Of a stretch of 64,000 nt of DNA, positions 27,677 through 36,796 are shown piece after piece. The notes beneath the pieces were generated by a model, which worked only from the letters and a program-made list of their open reading frames with translations, did not search any database and was not told the DNA's origin. Each line of letters starts with the position of its first letter. Position 1 is the stretch's first letter. The translations under genes were made by a program, and so were the position numbers. The stretch comes from Acidobacteriota bacterium (GTDB lineage Bacteria > Acidobacteriota > JAAYUB01), in contig JAGNHB010000026.1 of assembly GCA_018001935.1 (NCBI GenBank), positions 1 through 64,000 of the forward strand, in the 5' to 3' direction.

Positions 27677-30600
27677 TCAGGGAAAGGGGATGGCCCCGGT
27701 CAGGATGCCCTGTGCCCGCAGCAGGTCCAGAGCGTCCAGATGCAGGTTCCGGTTGAAGTCCCCCGCCGCCGGGACGGTGCACGGGGGGACGCCCTCCCGG
27801 ACCACCCCCGCCATCGCCTGCGCCATGACGAGCAGGTCCTCCGCGTTGAGGACGCCGTCGGCGTTGACGTCTCCCTCGGGGACGGTCCGGAGCCTCATGA
27901 CGGGGTCCCCGAAGAGTTCGTAGGTGTCCACGGCGAGCATCGTGGCCCCGTTCCGGTACGCCTCGAGCCGGGCCTGGAGCGTCAGGGGGCCCAGGAGGGC
28001 GGACCCGTTCCGGAAGAGGTTGCGGAAGAACCGGAGGTCGATTTCCTGATTTTCCCAGTCGTAGGTCAGGCCGCTGGACATGAAGCAGCCCGCCGCCCCC
28101 TTGCCGGGGACCGCGAGGAAGCTCTCGGCGAGGCAGTAGGAGGACAGAAGCCCGATGTGGCCGTTCAAACAGGCGGTGGACACCATGAACATCAGGGGCA
28201 TCCCGGCCTGGAGGCGGCCCATGTCCGAGATGGAATCGACGACCCCGGACCAGTAGAACAGGCTCCCGTGACCCACCCAGTTGGCGATGACCGCGCCGGC
28301 GTTGAAACCGGCGTACAGGTCGTTCTTGGCCAGGTTGGTGCTGGCGTACTCGGAGAGGTAGACCTTGTCCTGGGCGAAATTGGGCGGGATCAACTGTGAG
28401 ACCTGCTCGGAGACCTGCTCGAAAGACGGGTCGTCCTTGTGGGCGGAGAGGACGATGGTCGGCGGGGCCGACGCGAGCCGGCCCTCGTAGCCGACGATTT
28501 TCTCCACGACCTCCGTCACCGCGGCCGAGCCCACCGCCGGGATGCGCCCGATGAACATTTCGGGGAAGGGGTCGTCGCCCTCGAGGCAGACGTACCAGTT
28601 GTCGACGGGGGTGAGGCCGAGGCCGGCGGTGTACTTCGGGTAGAGCGGGACCCGGCTCGGGTGGGTCTCGGGCAGGTACCCCCGGTAGTCGAAATTGGCG
28701 TCGCCGAGGAGCAGGACATAGGCGGGGCGGGGTGGCTGCCACTGGCGGTAGGCGGTCCGAAGGAAGTCCCGTATGGCCCCGGGGTGGACGACGCCATGGT
28801 TGAACGCGTCGTAGACGGCTTCCACCGACACCGGGAAGACCCTCATCCCCTGTCCCCGCCGGAAGTCCACCAGCGGGGCGAGGGCCGGAAGGAACTCCTC
28901 CGCGGTGACGATCAGCAGGTCGGCCCCGTTGGCGGGGGACCCCAGGTGCTGCGGGTGCCGGAGCTGCAGCCGGGCCGGGGGGGGCACGACGTTTTCCGCC
29001 AGGGCGACGAATTTCCGGGCGCCCGCCTCGCGACAGGCGAACCTCGCCTTGAAGCCGGCCCCGGCGGGAAGCACCTCGACTCCCGTGATCTCCACGGCGT
29101 GGTCGGCGTCCGTGACGTCGAAGACCCGGATGGGCGGGACGGTGAAACCGTCCACCTCGAACACGACCGGGCCCTGGACCGCGTAGTCGAAGTCGAGCCG
29201 GTCGTTCTCCGCCCGCAGCCGGGACCGGTAGATCATCTCGATCCGGTTCAGGTAGATGATGTCCACGTCGAACCCATCGCCTCCGGGCAGCTGGATGGAC
29301 AGGGTGTTCGCCCCGTCCTTGACCAGGGCCATGGGGGGGGTGAGCGAGGCCGTGTAGTCGGTGACGCCGTCCCAGAAGATCTCGGTGGAGGACGAGGTGT
29401 TGAAGGTGACCACGGTGTGGTGGTTGGGGTGGGGGGACGTGTCGGAGCGCCCCAGCAGGTTGACGTAAACCTGGGCGATCCCGCCCTGGTTGGTGACGGG
29501 AGAGGGGACCTGGAGGGTGTAGCTCGCCGTGACCGGCGCCGTCAGCTTCTGCCAGAGCCAGTAATCGGATTCAGGCGCCCCGGGTGCGATGCTCCAGTAC
29601 AGGTTGTTCTGCTCGAACCGGATGGAACGGTAGAACTGGTCCACCAGGGGCTCGCTGCCGTCGGGTGCACCGTCCCGCGTTTCCAGGCGGGGGCCGGGCG
29701 TCCCGCCCCAGGTCAGCCAATAGACGTTCGTGTCGGTGTAGATGGTGTCCAGCGCCCGACCGCCGAACAGGAGCGCGTCGCCGGGGCCGAAGCCCCCCCC
29801 CTCGCCGGAGGTCTGGAATGCCACGGGCAACCCCCCGCACGACAGGCTCAGGGTCGCGGGGTCGATCTCGCCCAGTGGGGCCCCTGCGGCGGCCAGGGCG
29901 TCGTAGGTGACGCGGACCACGCCGTCCCGGCGCACGTCCATCCGGACCGCGTCCGTTTCGAGCCCCGGGGCGGCCGGCAGGGGCTGCTCCGCCGGGGAAA
30001 CGGGGATGTCGGCGTCCGGCGTCCGGTTCGGGAGGAGGTCCCGCTTGATGCCCTCGAAGAGGGCTTCCCCCGCCGAGGTCGGGGCGTCGGGCGGGAGGCC
30101 CGCACGGTTGCCGCCCAGGGCTTGGTCGAACCGGACGTCGATCACCGTGCGGCCCGCTTTCAGGAGCGACCGGGTGCGGGAGTCCCAGCGAAAAGGGAAG
30201 ACCGTCAGTCGCACGAGACAGGTGCCGCGGAAGTGCTCGCGGGGGCCCAGGAGGAAACCCGAGGCGGGGTAGGTTCCCGGGGGGGGCTCCGGGAGCGGCC
30301 GGGCCTCCGGGGCGCCCGGGCGTCCCCCGTCCCCGGAGACCTCGAGCCGGGGGGTGATGACGGGCGAGAAGCCGGGGAACTCCTCGGGGTCGAACGACTC
30401 GACGTTCACCCGGACCTCCCCTTCGGGAGGGACCTGGAGGAACGTCGTCCAGGCGGGCAGGTCCGGTTCACCGGGAACGCCCGTCCTTCCCCAGCCGTCG
30501 ACGACCAGCCTCGACCCCGCCCCGTCAGCCGGGGAAACGACGTGATGGGCGGGTGTCCGAATCTCGAGCTGCAGACCATCGGGACCGGACGAGAGAAAAG

Positions 30601-30694
30601 TCGTGCCTGCCGGGAGGGGCGAGGGGGACGGCACGGCTCCCCGGCAGCACGGAACCAGGGCCAGGATCAGCAGAAAGGTTCGGGTGATTGTCAT
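27677..30694 (-). CDS. Gingipain-like C25 cysteine peptidase with dockerin-type C-terminus
   Basis: A 1005-residue secreted protein. The signal peptide covers residues 1-19. A pro/beta-rich N-terminal region (25-580) precedes the caspase-fold C25 domain (about 590-930), with LLIVTAEEFLPALAPLVDFRR, YVLLLGDANFDYRG and FIGRIPA as in gingipains. The catalytic dyad is intact: NWVGHGS (H809) and MVSTACLNG (C842). The C-terminus has dockerin-type repeats (DVNADGVLNAEDLL and DFNRNLHLDALDLL), the second with weakened calcium ligands. Lies 31 nt downstream of the kinase gene and upstream of a PqqD gene; it may be the effector or a substrate of the modification system, which is inference. Confidence 0.88.
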   Translation of the reverse strand: MTITRTFLLILALVPCCRGAVPSPSPLPAGTTFLSSGPDGLQLEIRTPAHHVVSPADGAGSRLVVDGWGRTGVPGEPDLPAWTTFLQVPPEGEVRVNVESFDPEEFPGFSPVITPRLEVSGDGGRPGAPEARPLPEPPPGTYPASGFLLGPREHFRGTCLVRLTVFPFRWDSRTRSLLKAGRTVIDVRFDQALGGNRAGLPPDAPTSAGEALFEGIKRDLLPNRTPDADIPVSPAEQPLPAAPGLETDAVRMDVRRDGVVRVTYDALAAAGAPLGEIDPATLSLSCGGLPVAFQTSGEGGGFGPGDALLFGGRALDTIYTDTNVYWLTWGGTPGPRLETRDGAPDGSEPLVDQFYRSIRFEQNNLYWSIAPGAPESDYWLWQKLTAPVTASYTLQVPSPVTNQGGIAQVYVNLLGRSDTSPHPNHHTVVTFNTSSSTEIFWDGVTDYTASLTPPMALVKDGANTLSIQLPGGDGFDVDIIYLNRIEMIYRSRLRAENDRLDFDYAVQGPVVFEVDGFTVPPIRVFDVTDADHAVEITGVEVLPAGAGFKARFACREAGARKFVALAENVVPPPARLQLRHPQHLGSPANGADLLIVTAEEFLPALAPLVDFRRGQGMRVFPVSVEAVYDAFNHGVVHPGAIRDFLRTAYRQWQPPRPAYVLLLGDANFDYRGYLPETHPSRVPLYPKYTAGLGLTPVDNWYVCLEGDDPFPEMFIGRIPAVGSAAVTEVVEKIVGYEGRLASAPPTIVLSAHKDDPSFEQVSEQVSQLIPPNFAQDKVYLSEYASTNLAKNDLYAGFNAGAVIANWVGHGSLFYWSGVVDSISDMGRLQAGMPLMFMVSTACLNGHIGLLSSYCLAESFLAVPGKGAAGCFMSSGLTYDWENQEIDLRFFRNLFRNGSALLGPLTLQARLEAYRNGATMLAVDTYELFGDPVMRLRTVPEGDVNADGVLNAEDLLVMAQAMAGVVREGVPPCTVPAAGDFNRNLHLDALDLLRAQGILTGAIPFP

Positions 30695-30725
30695 GCTATC
30701 CTCCTGGAGCAGGTGCTCCGTGGGT

Positions 30726-31856
30726 TCACGTCGGTCGGAAGAGGGACAGGACCAGTTGCGCGGACCGCTCGAGCTGCCCGACGCGAAGTCGCCAGCACGG
30801 CACGCCGGCCAGGTTCTTCACCAGGTCGAAGAAGAGGCGCCCGGGTGTCCGGGCGTCAGGGTTCCCCGTCTCCTCCGGGGTTTCCGTCACGCTTTGATGT
30901 TTCATCTCCCGGAGGAGGAGCATGACCGCTTCCGTGAGTGTCAGGGGGGAGAGGACGGGCTCCCCACGGAAGTCGGGGCTGGGGTCGGGCTCCCGGATCA
31001 CGCTCCAGAACAGGGCACGGTTGTCCCGGACCCACCGCCGGGTTGCGGAGACGGAGGCCGGTCCCGGTCGGAAGGCGACTTTCCGGTTCTCTCCGCCCAG
31101 GTCGACGACCCGGGGGGCGTCTGCCTCCAGGATCCGGGCCAGTTCCGCGACGCGCGTCGCCGCACCTGGCTTTCCGATGAGGACCAGGACCTGCTCGCCG
31201 GCGGGCGGGCGTCCGGCCGGGAGATCCGGGGCATTGACAGTGGCGGCCCCGCCGGGTGCCACTTCACCCGGGGAAAGGCACACGATGGCCGAAGGGCGGG
31301 ACGGCGCCCCGCCCACCCGTGCGCAGACCTGCCGGGGCGGGACGGACACCTTCCCCGCCGGGCGTCCCTCGCCTTCCGTCGCGACCGACACGTGAAGGGC
31401 CCGCGGGAAGGGGTGAACCTTGCCGGTCTCCCGGTGCAGCGGGCAGAAGTCGTCGGAGAAAAAAGCCCCGCCCTGTTCCAGGATCGCCCTGGCCAGGGTG
31501 GTTTTCCCGATGTTCGGGGGGCCCGCCAGGACCACCAGGCCGGCGCCCCGCTTCACGACGGCCCCGTGAAGCAGGTGAAAGCGTTTCACCTTCTCGGAAA
31601 GGGCCTGCATGAAGGCCTGCTGGGCACAGAAAATCGGGCAGGGGCCCCCGCGCAGGGAGACAGCCCTCCCGTCGACGGCCAGGAAGGGGTCAGCCCCCCA
31701 CAGGCGGGCCTCCAGGACGAAGCGGTCCCGGCCGGCGGGCCCGGGGGAGGCGAAAAGCCCGAACTCGGCCTCGACGGCCCGGACGACCTCCATCCGGTCC
31801 GAGACGAGGCCCGCATCGACATCCAGGATTCGAAACCATCGCCGGTGACGCTTCAT
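30726..31856 (-). CDS. HprK-related kinase-like protein
   Basis: A 376-residue protein that resembles the C-terminal half of HPr kinase/phosphorylase. It has a P-loop AGPPNIGKTT (residues 111-120) preceded by the HLLHGAVV strand, and the DD pair of FFSDDFCPL (D135-D136) that binds the phosphorylated residue region in HprK. The remaining parts are divergent, and no HPr protein is nearby. HprK-like proteins of this kind are known next to PqqD-family peptide chaperones in peptide-modification loci, so it is expected to phosphorylate or sense something in that context. The gene begins 1 nt after the stop of the radical SAM fusion (TGAcATG), indicating coupled translation. Confidence 0.75.
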   Translation of the reverse strand: MKRHRRWFRILDVDAGLVSDRMEVVRAVEAEFGLFASPGPAGRDRFVLEARLWGADPFLAVDGRAVSLRGGPCPIFCAQQAFMQALSEKVKRFHLLHGAVVKRGAGLVVLAGPPNIGKTTLARAILEQGGAFFSDDFCPLHRETGKVHPFPRALHVSVATEGEGRPAGKVSVPPRQVCARVGGAPSRPSAIVCLSPGEVAPGGAATVNAPDLPAGRPPAGEQVLVLIGKPGAATRVAELARILEADAPRVVDLGGENRKVAFRPGPASVSATRRWVRDNRALFWSVIREPDPSPDFRGEPVLSPLTLTEAVMLLLREMKHQSVTETPEETGNPDARTPGRLFFDLVKNLAGVPCWRLRVGQLERSAQLVLSLFRPT

Positions 31857-31857
31857 G

Positions 31858-33702
31858 TCACGTTTCCGCCAGGAACCGCTCGAGGAGGCGGTCGAAAGTC
31901 TTCTCGTACAGGGAAATCCGGTAGGCACAATCGCCGTCGGGCGCCGCCGTGGAGCCGCGGTCGTGCAGGGCCATCCCCAGGCAGCCACCCTGGCAGAGCC
32001 CCCTCCAGCGGCATTCCCGGCAGGCCGGGCTCCGGTCGACGCGCTCGGCCAGGGTCCGGCAGGTCGCTGCCAACCGGGGGGACGCCAGCAGGGCCTTCAG
32101 CGAATCGGTGTGGAAATTCCCCAGCCGGTATTCCGGACCGGTCAGGAAGCTGCACGGGTACACGTCCCCGTCGAACGACGCCCAGAGCTGCCGGCCCAGG
32201 GGACACCAGGTTTCGTCGGGAGCGCCGCTTTCCGGGGAAAGCACGTAGCCGGTCAGCCCGCACTCCAGTTCGACGGGTAGGGAACGGGACCGGCCGTAGC
32301 CCATGATGCGCTCGTAGAAGGCGGTTTTCCGCTCCGCAGGGAGGGCTTCCCCGGCGCGGGTCCCCGGCCGGGACGCCTCCCCCATCCTCCGCAACGGCAG
32401 GAACCGCACCCGTTTCACCCCCAGGCGCGAGGCCAGCTCCACCATGCTTTCCGCCGTGTCGAGATTGCCCTCCATCAAGGTGAAAGCCAGGCTTATCCGC
32501 TCGCCGAGCCCGGCGTCGAGCAGGAACCGGAGGCCTCGCAGGGCGGCCTCGAAGGCGCCCTCTCCCCGGATCCGGTCGTTGACCTCCGCGTCCGGACCGT
32601 CCAGGCTGACCTGGATGACCTTGACGTGCCGCTTCAGCGCGGAAGCCCAGCCTTCGTCCACCAGGGTCCCGTTCGTGAGGAGGGTGACGTCGGAGCGCGA
32701 GGCGGCGTGTGCGAGGATGCGCTTCAATTCGGGGTGCAGGAGGGGCTCCCCCCCGGACAGGACCGTCTCCCGGAACCCGAGCCCGGCTGCTTCCCTCAGC
32801 AGACGCCGGAGCGTGGTGAAGGGCAGGTCCCTCGGGGAAGCGACGGAAGGGCAGCCGGCGTAGCAGTGAGGGCATCGGAGGTTGCATCGCTCCGTGACGT
32901 GGACCTGCAGGGATTCGAGGGCGGGGGTGCGGGGCGACGGCGACCCGGCGGGCCCGTCCATCCCTGCGGCGTGCCACTGCTCGCGGAAGGACCGGACGTC
33001 GGGGAGGATGGCGGCGGGCTCTGCCTCGAAGGACCCGGCCAGGGCCTCGGACACGGCCTCGTCGTCAAGCCCCCGGCAGAGGAGCTTCGCCGTCGCGAAG
33101 CCGGTGTCGTTCACGAGGGTCCACCGCGGCCGCGTGGGGTGCAGGATCGCGTGGGCGGTGAGTTGGCCGCTGCCCGGAAAAGTCCGGCTGTAGACGGGGA
33201 AGGGGAAGGAGGCCCCCGGCGGGCCGTCGTCCACCCGCTTCCGGCGCTTCCGGAAAAAGGCCTGCAGGAGGGCTCGGCACTCCGCGTCCCGCACGCCGCC
33301 GGTGACCACGAAGGTGTGGTTGAACAGGCCCGGGGCGCCGAGGTCCACCTTCGAGCCGAGACAGCCCCAGCGGACGTCCCGGGTGCCGTGGACCAGGCGG
33401 TCCACGCGCGCCTGCACGACGGCCCCGACGCACATCGCGCACGGTTCCAGCGTGACGTAGAGGGTGCAACCCCCCAGCCGGTGGTTCCCCGCCGCGAGGG
33501 CCGCTGCCCGGAGGGCCTCCATCTCGGCGTGGGCGGTCGGGTCGCGACGGCCGATGGTTCGATTCCGGCCCGTGGCCAGAAGTTCATCCCCCCGGATGAT
33601 CACGGCGCCCACGGGGACTTCTCCCTCCGCTTCCGCCGCCCTCGCCTCGGCCAGGGCCATCGCCATCCAGTACTCGTCCCGGTTCGGTGGGAGTTTGCTC
33701 AT
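31858..33702 (-). CDS. Fusion: TadA tRNA adenosine deaminase + PqqD domain + radical SAM/SPASM
   Basis: A single 614-residue reading frame with three parts. Residues 1-155 are a full TadA-type deaminase: HAEME (H58, E60) and PCAMC (C88, C91) are the zinc ligands and proton shuttle, so the domain should make inosine in the tRNA-Arg anticodon. Residues about 169-245 are a PqqD-like recognition domain (HPTRPRWTLVNDTGFATAKL). Residues about 260-614 are a radical SAM protein with CNLRCPHC (C273, C277, C280), GGEPLLHPEL and a SPASM region with CRECRWRGLCQGGCLG, which should hold extra iron-sulfur clusters. The linker between parts one and two is short (about 15 residues). I start at the ATG of MSKLPPN. 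A strong promoter lies upstream. Alternative: a stop codon lost by error; both domains share one frame, so only a base change, not an indel, could explain it. Confidence 0.85.
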   Translation of the reverse strand: MSKLPPNRDEYWMAMALAEARAAEAEGEVPVGAVIIRGDELLATGRNRTIGRRDPTAHAEMEALRAAALAAGNHRLGGCTLYVTLEPCAMCVGAVVQARVDRLVHGTRDVRWGCLGSKVDLGAPGLFNHTFVVTGGVRDAECRALLQAFFRKRRKRVDDGPPGASFPFPVYSRTFPGSGQLTAHAILHPTRPRWTLVNDTGFATAKLLCRGLDDEAVSEALAGSFEAEPAAILPDVRSFREQWHAAGMDGPAGSPSPRTPALESLQVHVTERCNLRCPHCYAGCPSVASPRDLPFTTLRRLLREAAGLGFRETVLSGGEPLLHPELKRILAHAASRSDVTLLTNGTLVDEGWASALKRHVKVIQVSLDGPDAEVNDRIRGEGAFEAALRGLRFLLDAGLGERISLAFTLMEGNLDTAESMVELASRLGVKRVRFLPLRRMGEASRPGTRAGEALPAERKTAFYERIMGYGRSRSLPVELECGLTGYVLSPESGAPDETWCPLGRQLWASFDGDVYPCSFLTGPEYRLGNFHTDSLKALLASPRLAATCRTLAERVDRSPACRECRWRGLCQGGCLGMALHDRGSTAAPDGDCAYRISLYEKTFDRLLERFLAET

Positions 33703-33763
33703 CGTAATTTTCCGAGGTCCCTCGCGCTGGCCTTTCCCGGCCTCGAAGCCGCTTCCAGGGGCC

Positions 33764-33792
33764 ATTGTCCGGTCCGGCCCGGGAATTGTCAA
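33764..33792 (-). promoter_or_regulatory. Promoter of the TadA-PqqD-radical SAM unit
   Basis: The minus strand has a perfect TTGACA (33787-33792), a 17-nt spacer and GACAAT (33764-33769). The start point is about 55 nt upstream of the ATG at 33702. It lies between the upstream gene's terminator and the fusion gene, so the four-gene unit has its own promoter. Confidence 0.65.
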
Positions 33793-33860
33793 GCGGGTTG
33801 TCTGTGCTCTTCCTGACCTGGCTGTTCCGCCTCCTGACCGGAACTGAACCTGGAGGATCC

Positions 33861-33892
33861 CGAAAAAAGATAAGGCGGCCGGGAGGCCGCCT
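33861..33892 (-). terminator. Rho-independent terminator after the M4 metalloprotease gene
   Basis: An 8-bp GC-rich stem (33873-33880 with 33885-33892, loop of 4) is followed on the minus strand by a T run (complement of 33863-33869). It ends the metalloprotease message and separates it from the modification unit. Confidence 0.75.
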
Positions 33893-33946
33893 CGTTGGCA
33901 TGTTGGTGAAATCGAGTCCGGCCGCCGGGCGGCCGGGCGGAATCCG

Positions 33947-35551
33947 TCAGTTGACGCCGCAGGCGTACCAGGCGTCCTTCACGCGCTGGACCTCGGTGCT
34001 GGAGGCGCCGTAGAGCTGGGTGGCGGCGTTGACGCAGGCGGCGCGGGCCTGGGCGAAGGTGCAGGTGGAGCTCATGTAGCCGGTCAGGGCCACGTACCAG
34101 ATCCGCTCGGCCTTGGCGATGCCGATGCCGCTCACGCTGACCTTGGAGGTGTCGTTGGTCCCGCCGTTGGCCAGGAGGTAAAAGACGTTGTTGGCCAGGC
34201 CGGAGCTGTAGTGGACGTCCAGGCCGCTGTAGTAGTCGGAGTAGTGGTCGATGCTGTAGCCGTCCTTCGTCGGGTGGTCCATGTAGCGCAGGGCCGTGCC
34301 GCGCAGGTAGATCGTCTCGCCGATCAGCCAGTCGGGGCGGTCGCTCGGGTTGTTGGCGAAAAATTCCACGCAGCAGCCGAAGATGTCGGAGTTGGACTCG
34401 TTCAGGCCGCCGGACTCGCCGCTGTAGGCCAGCTTCGCGGTGGCGGCGCAGAGCCCGTGGCTCATCTCGTGGGCCGCCACGTCGATACAGGCCAGGGGGG
34501 TGAAGTAGTACCCGTCCCCGTCGCCGTAGGTCATGCATCTGCAGGAGTCGGACCAGAAGGCGTTGTTGTAGGACCGGGAGTAGTGGACGCGGGAGTAGAC
34601 CCCGGTGCCGTTGTTCCAGAGGCCGTTGCGCCCGTGGACGTTCTTGAAGTAGTCGTAGGTGTAGGTCATGCCCAGGTGGGCGTCGACGCCGACGGAAGTC
34701 TTGTCGGACGTGGAGCCGTTGCCCCAGACGTTGTCCGTGTCGGTGAAGAGCGTCCCGCTCCGGGTGCCGTTGTTCATGTTGATGGTGTAGCTGTTGCCGG
34801 CGTGCTTGTCCACCATGCCGTAGGTCGCGGCGGAAGCGTAGAACTCGGTGTTCATGGCGATGGTGCCCAGGTAGAGGGATCGCCCGGAACCCGTGGCCGC
34901 CGTCCCGGAACCGGGGTTGGTTCCGCCCCCGCTGGGTTTGCCGGTGTGCAGGTTGTCCCAGGAGGTGACGATGTTGCCCGTGAAGGCGTCGATGACGAAC
35001 ATCCGGGCCACCGGGCCCGGAAGGCTGTCGTCCTCGATGAAGGCGTCAACCAGCCAGGCCAGCTGGAAGTCCTTCCCGGAGGGGTAGAAAACCAGTTCGG
35101 CCGGCGGGAGGTCCCTGGTCAGGAACGGCAGGTCGAGATTCCACAACGCGATCTGGGAGGCCTCGTTGGCCTGGACGACCGGGATGCTCTCGGTGGCCTT
35201 CACCACCGGGTGGAAGTTGGACAGGCCGACCGCCCTGCCCTGTTTCTGGTCCACGTGGACGATGACTTCGCCCCCGTACACCCGGACCCCGTTGACGTGT
35301 GAATCGTAGCGGACGTGGGCGAAGCCCGAACCGTCCTCGTTGACCGAGCGCGGGACGAAATTCTCGCGGCCGGACAGGTTCACGTGTCTCCCGGCCTCGG
35401 CCGTCAGGTAATCCGAAGCGGTCGTCAGCGCGGCCTCGCCGGCGGATACCGCCACGCGCGGGACATCTGTCGCGCCCTTTTCGGCGAAAGCGGCGAAAAC
35501 CGCAACCCCCATCACCACCACAGTCAGAACCAATCTCCCCCAATTTTTCAT
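33947..35551 (-). CDS. Secreted M4 (thermolysin-family) zinc metalloprotease
   Basis: A 534-residue extracellular protease. The signal peptide is at 1-23 (KNWGRLVLTVVVMGVAVFAA). An FTP/PepSY-type propeptide (about 30-215) precedes the catalytic part. Zinc ligands H361 and H365 in AAHEMSHG and E385 in GGLNESNSD have exactly the thermolysin spacing of 24 between the first His and the Glu, and HYSSGLANNVFYLLA supplies the catalytic-site His region. The C-terminus has paired cysteines. It starts at the ATG after TGAGGT and has a terminator downstream. It is one of several exported peptidases in this window. Confidence 0.93.
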   Translation of the reverse strand: MKNWGRLVLTVVVMGVAVFAAFAEKGATDVPRVAVSAGEAALTTASDYLTAEAGRHVNLSGRENFVPRSVNEDGSGFAHVRYDSHVNGVRVYGGEVIVHVDQKQGRAVGLSNFHPVVKATESIPVVQANEASQIALWNLDLPFLTRDLPPAELVFYPSGKDFQLAWLVDAFIEDDSLPGPVARMFVIDAFTGNIVTSWDNLHTGKPSGGGTNPGSGTAATGSGRSLYLGTIAMNTEFYASAATYGMVDKHAGNSYTINMNNGTRSGTLFTDTDNVWGNGSTSDKTSVGVDAHLGMTYTYDYFKNVHGRNGLWNNGTGVYSRVHYSRSYNNAFWSDSCRCMTYGDGDGYYFTPLACIDVAAHEMSHGLCAATAKLAYSGESGGLNESNSDIFGCCVEFFANNPSDRPDWLIGETIYLRGTALRYMDHPTKDGYSIDHYSDYYSGLDVHYSSGLANNVFYLLANGGTNDTSKVSVSGIGIAKAERIWYVALTGYMSSTCTFAQARAACVNAATQLYGASSTEVQRVKDAWYACGVN

Positions 35552-35704
35552 GTACAACCTCACAAAAAATCTTGATGTTGTGATTATCGTCATAGTTTTT
35601 GACGAATTCAATCCGACCCAGGGTGGAGAATAGGTTGGATATTCCTCGGCCCGAGGGTGGGCCGGCATCCACCGGAAGGCGCAGAGGTGCAGGCCGGGGG
35701 CGGG

Positions 35705-36796
35705 TCAGAAGAGGAGTTTCCTTTCGTAGGCCAGGTTGATGGCCTGGAGGCGGGTTTCGGCCCCGAGTTTCCGGAAGATGTTGTTCACGTGGGTTTTGAC
35801 CGTCTTCTCGCTGATGAAGAGTTTCTCCCCGATGGCCTTGTTCTTCATGCCCCGGGCGAGGCATCGAAGGATTTCCTTCTCCCGGGCGGTCAACACCCCC
35901 TCCGTTTCCTCCGGGGCCGGGGAGGTGGAGAGGTTGCTTCGGGCGTAGAAGTCAGCCAGCTCGGCGATGGCCCGGGACAGCACGTTGGGCTCGACCCGGA
36001 TCTCGCCGCGGTGGATGTCCAGGAGGGCTTTCTCCATCTCGCCGTCCGGGAGGTTCGTCTCGAGGAACCCGGCTGTCCCGCGCTTGATGAGCTCGGTGCG
36101 GGTCTCCTCCGGGTAATCGACGTTGAAGAGGACGACCCGGAGGCTGGGCAGGTCCTTCCGGATCGTGGCGACGCTCCCGATCGCCTCCTCCTCGTCCCGG
36201 AACGAGCACTGGGCGCAGACGAGCAGGAGACCCTCCCGGTTGATCTCCGGCGTGTGGAGGAGGACGGGAAGGCTGGGGAAGAAGTTGACGAGCTGGAAGT
36301 GCTCGCTGCGGGAGAGGAACTGGAGGATCCCGTGCCGGGTGAGGGTGTTGTGGCAGACCACGATCAGGCGGATCGACCCCTCGCGATACCCCGACACCCC
36401 GCTCTGGAACAGCTTCAGCTCCCGCTGGGCCAAGGCCTCCCGGAGGGTCTCCAGGATGGTTTCGGTCTCCGAAGTCTTGGCCAGGTAGTCGAAGGCCCCG
36501 ATCTTCATGGCGCGGACCGCGGTTTCGTGGGATGGATAGCCGGTGATGATGATCACCTCGAGGAAGGGGTCCATCTCCTTGAGGACCGATGCCACTTCGA
36601 TCCCGTTTTCATTCTTGATTTTGAGATCGACCAGGGCCACCGGCGGCGTGTGCTCCATCATCCGGCTGCGGGCCTCGTCCCCGTTCACGGCCGTGACCGG
36701 GGTGAAGCCGGCCACCGAGAGCATGAACATGTAGCTGTGCAGGATCGCGGGGTCGTCGTCCACGACGAGAATGGCCGGTTTGTCTCTCAGGGTCAT
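35705..36796 (-). CDS. Response regulator with two receiver-like domains and LuxR-type HTH
   Basis: A 363-residue DNA-binding regulator. The first receiver (about 8-125) is complete: DDD acid pocket, phosphoacceptor D57 in ALVDLKI, and the conserved Thr and Lys (IIITGYP, DYLAKTSE). The second receiver-like domain (about 140-270, IRLIVVCHNTLTRHGILQFL) has lost the acidic pocket and the phosphoacceptor (LLVCAQCSF), so it is degenerate. A LuxR/GerE HTH (about 298-360, LTAREKEILRCLARG, SEKTVKTHVNNIFRKLG) ends it. The ATG overlaps the kinase gene's stop by 4 nt, marking a cognate pair. Confidence 0.9.
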   Translation of the reverse strand: MTLRDKPAILVVDDDPAILHSYMFMLSVAGFTPVTAVNGDEARSRMMEHTPPVALVDLKIKNENGIEVASVLKEMDPFLEVIIITGYPSHETAVRAMKIGAFDYLAKTSETETILETLREALAQRELKLFQSGVSGYREGSIRLIVVCHNTLTRHGILQFLSRSEHFQLVNFFPSLPVLLHTPEINREGLLLVCAQCSFRDEEEAIGSVATIRKDLPSLRVVLFNVDYPEETRTELIKRGTAGFLETNLPDGEMEKALLDIHRGEIRVEPNVLSRAIAELADFYARSNLSTSPAPEETEGVLTAREKEILRCLARGMKNKAIGEKLFISEKTVKTHVNNIFRKLGAETRLQAINLAYERKLLF

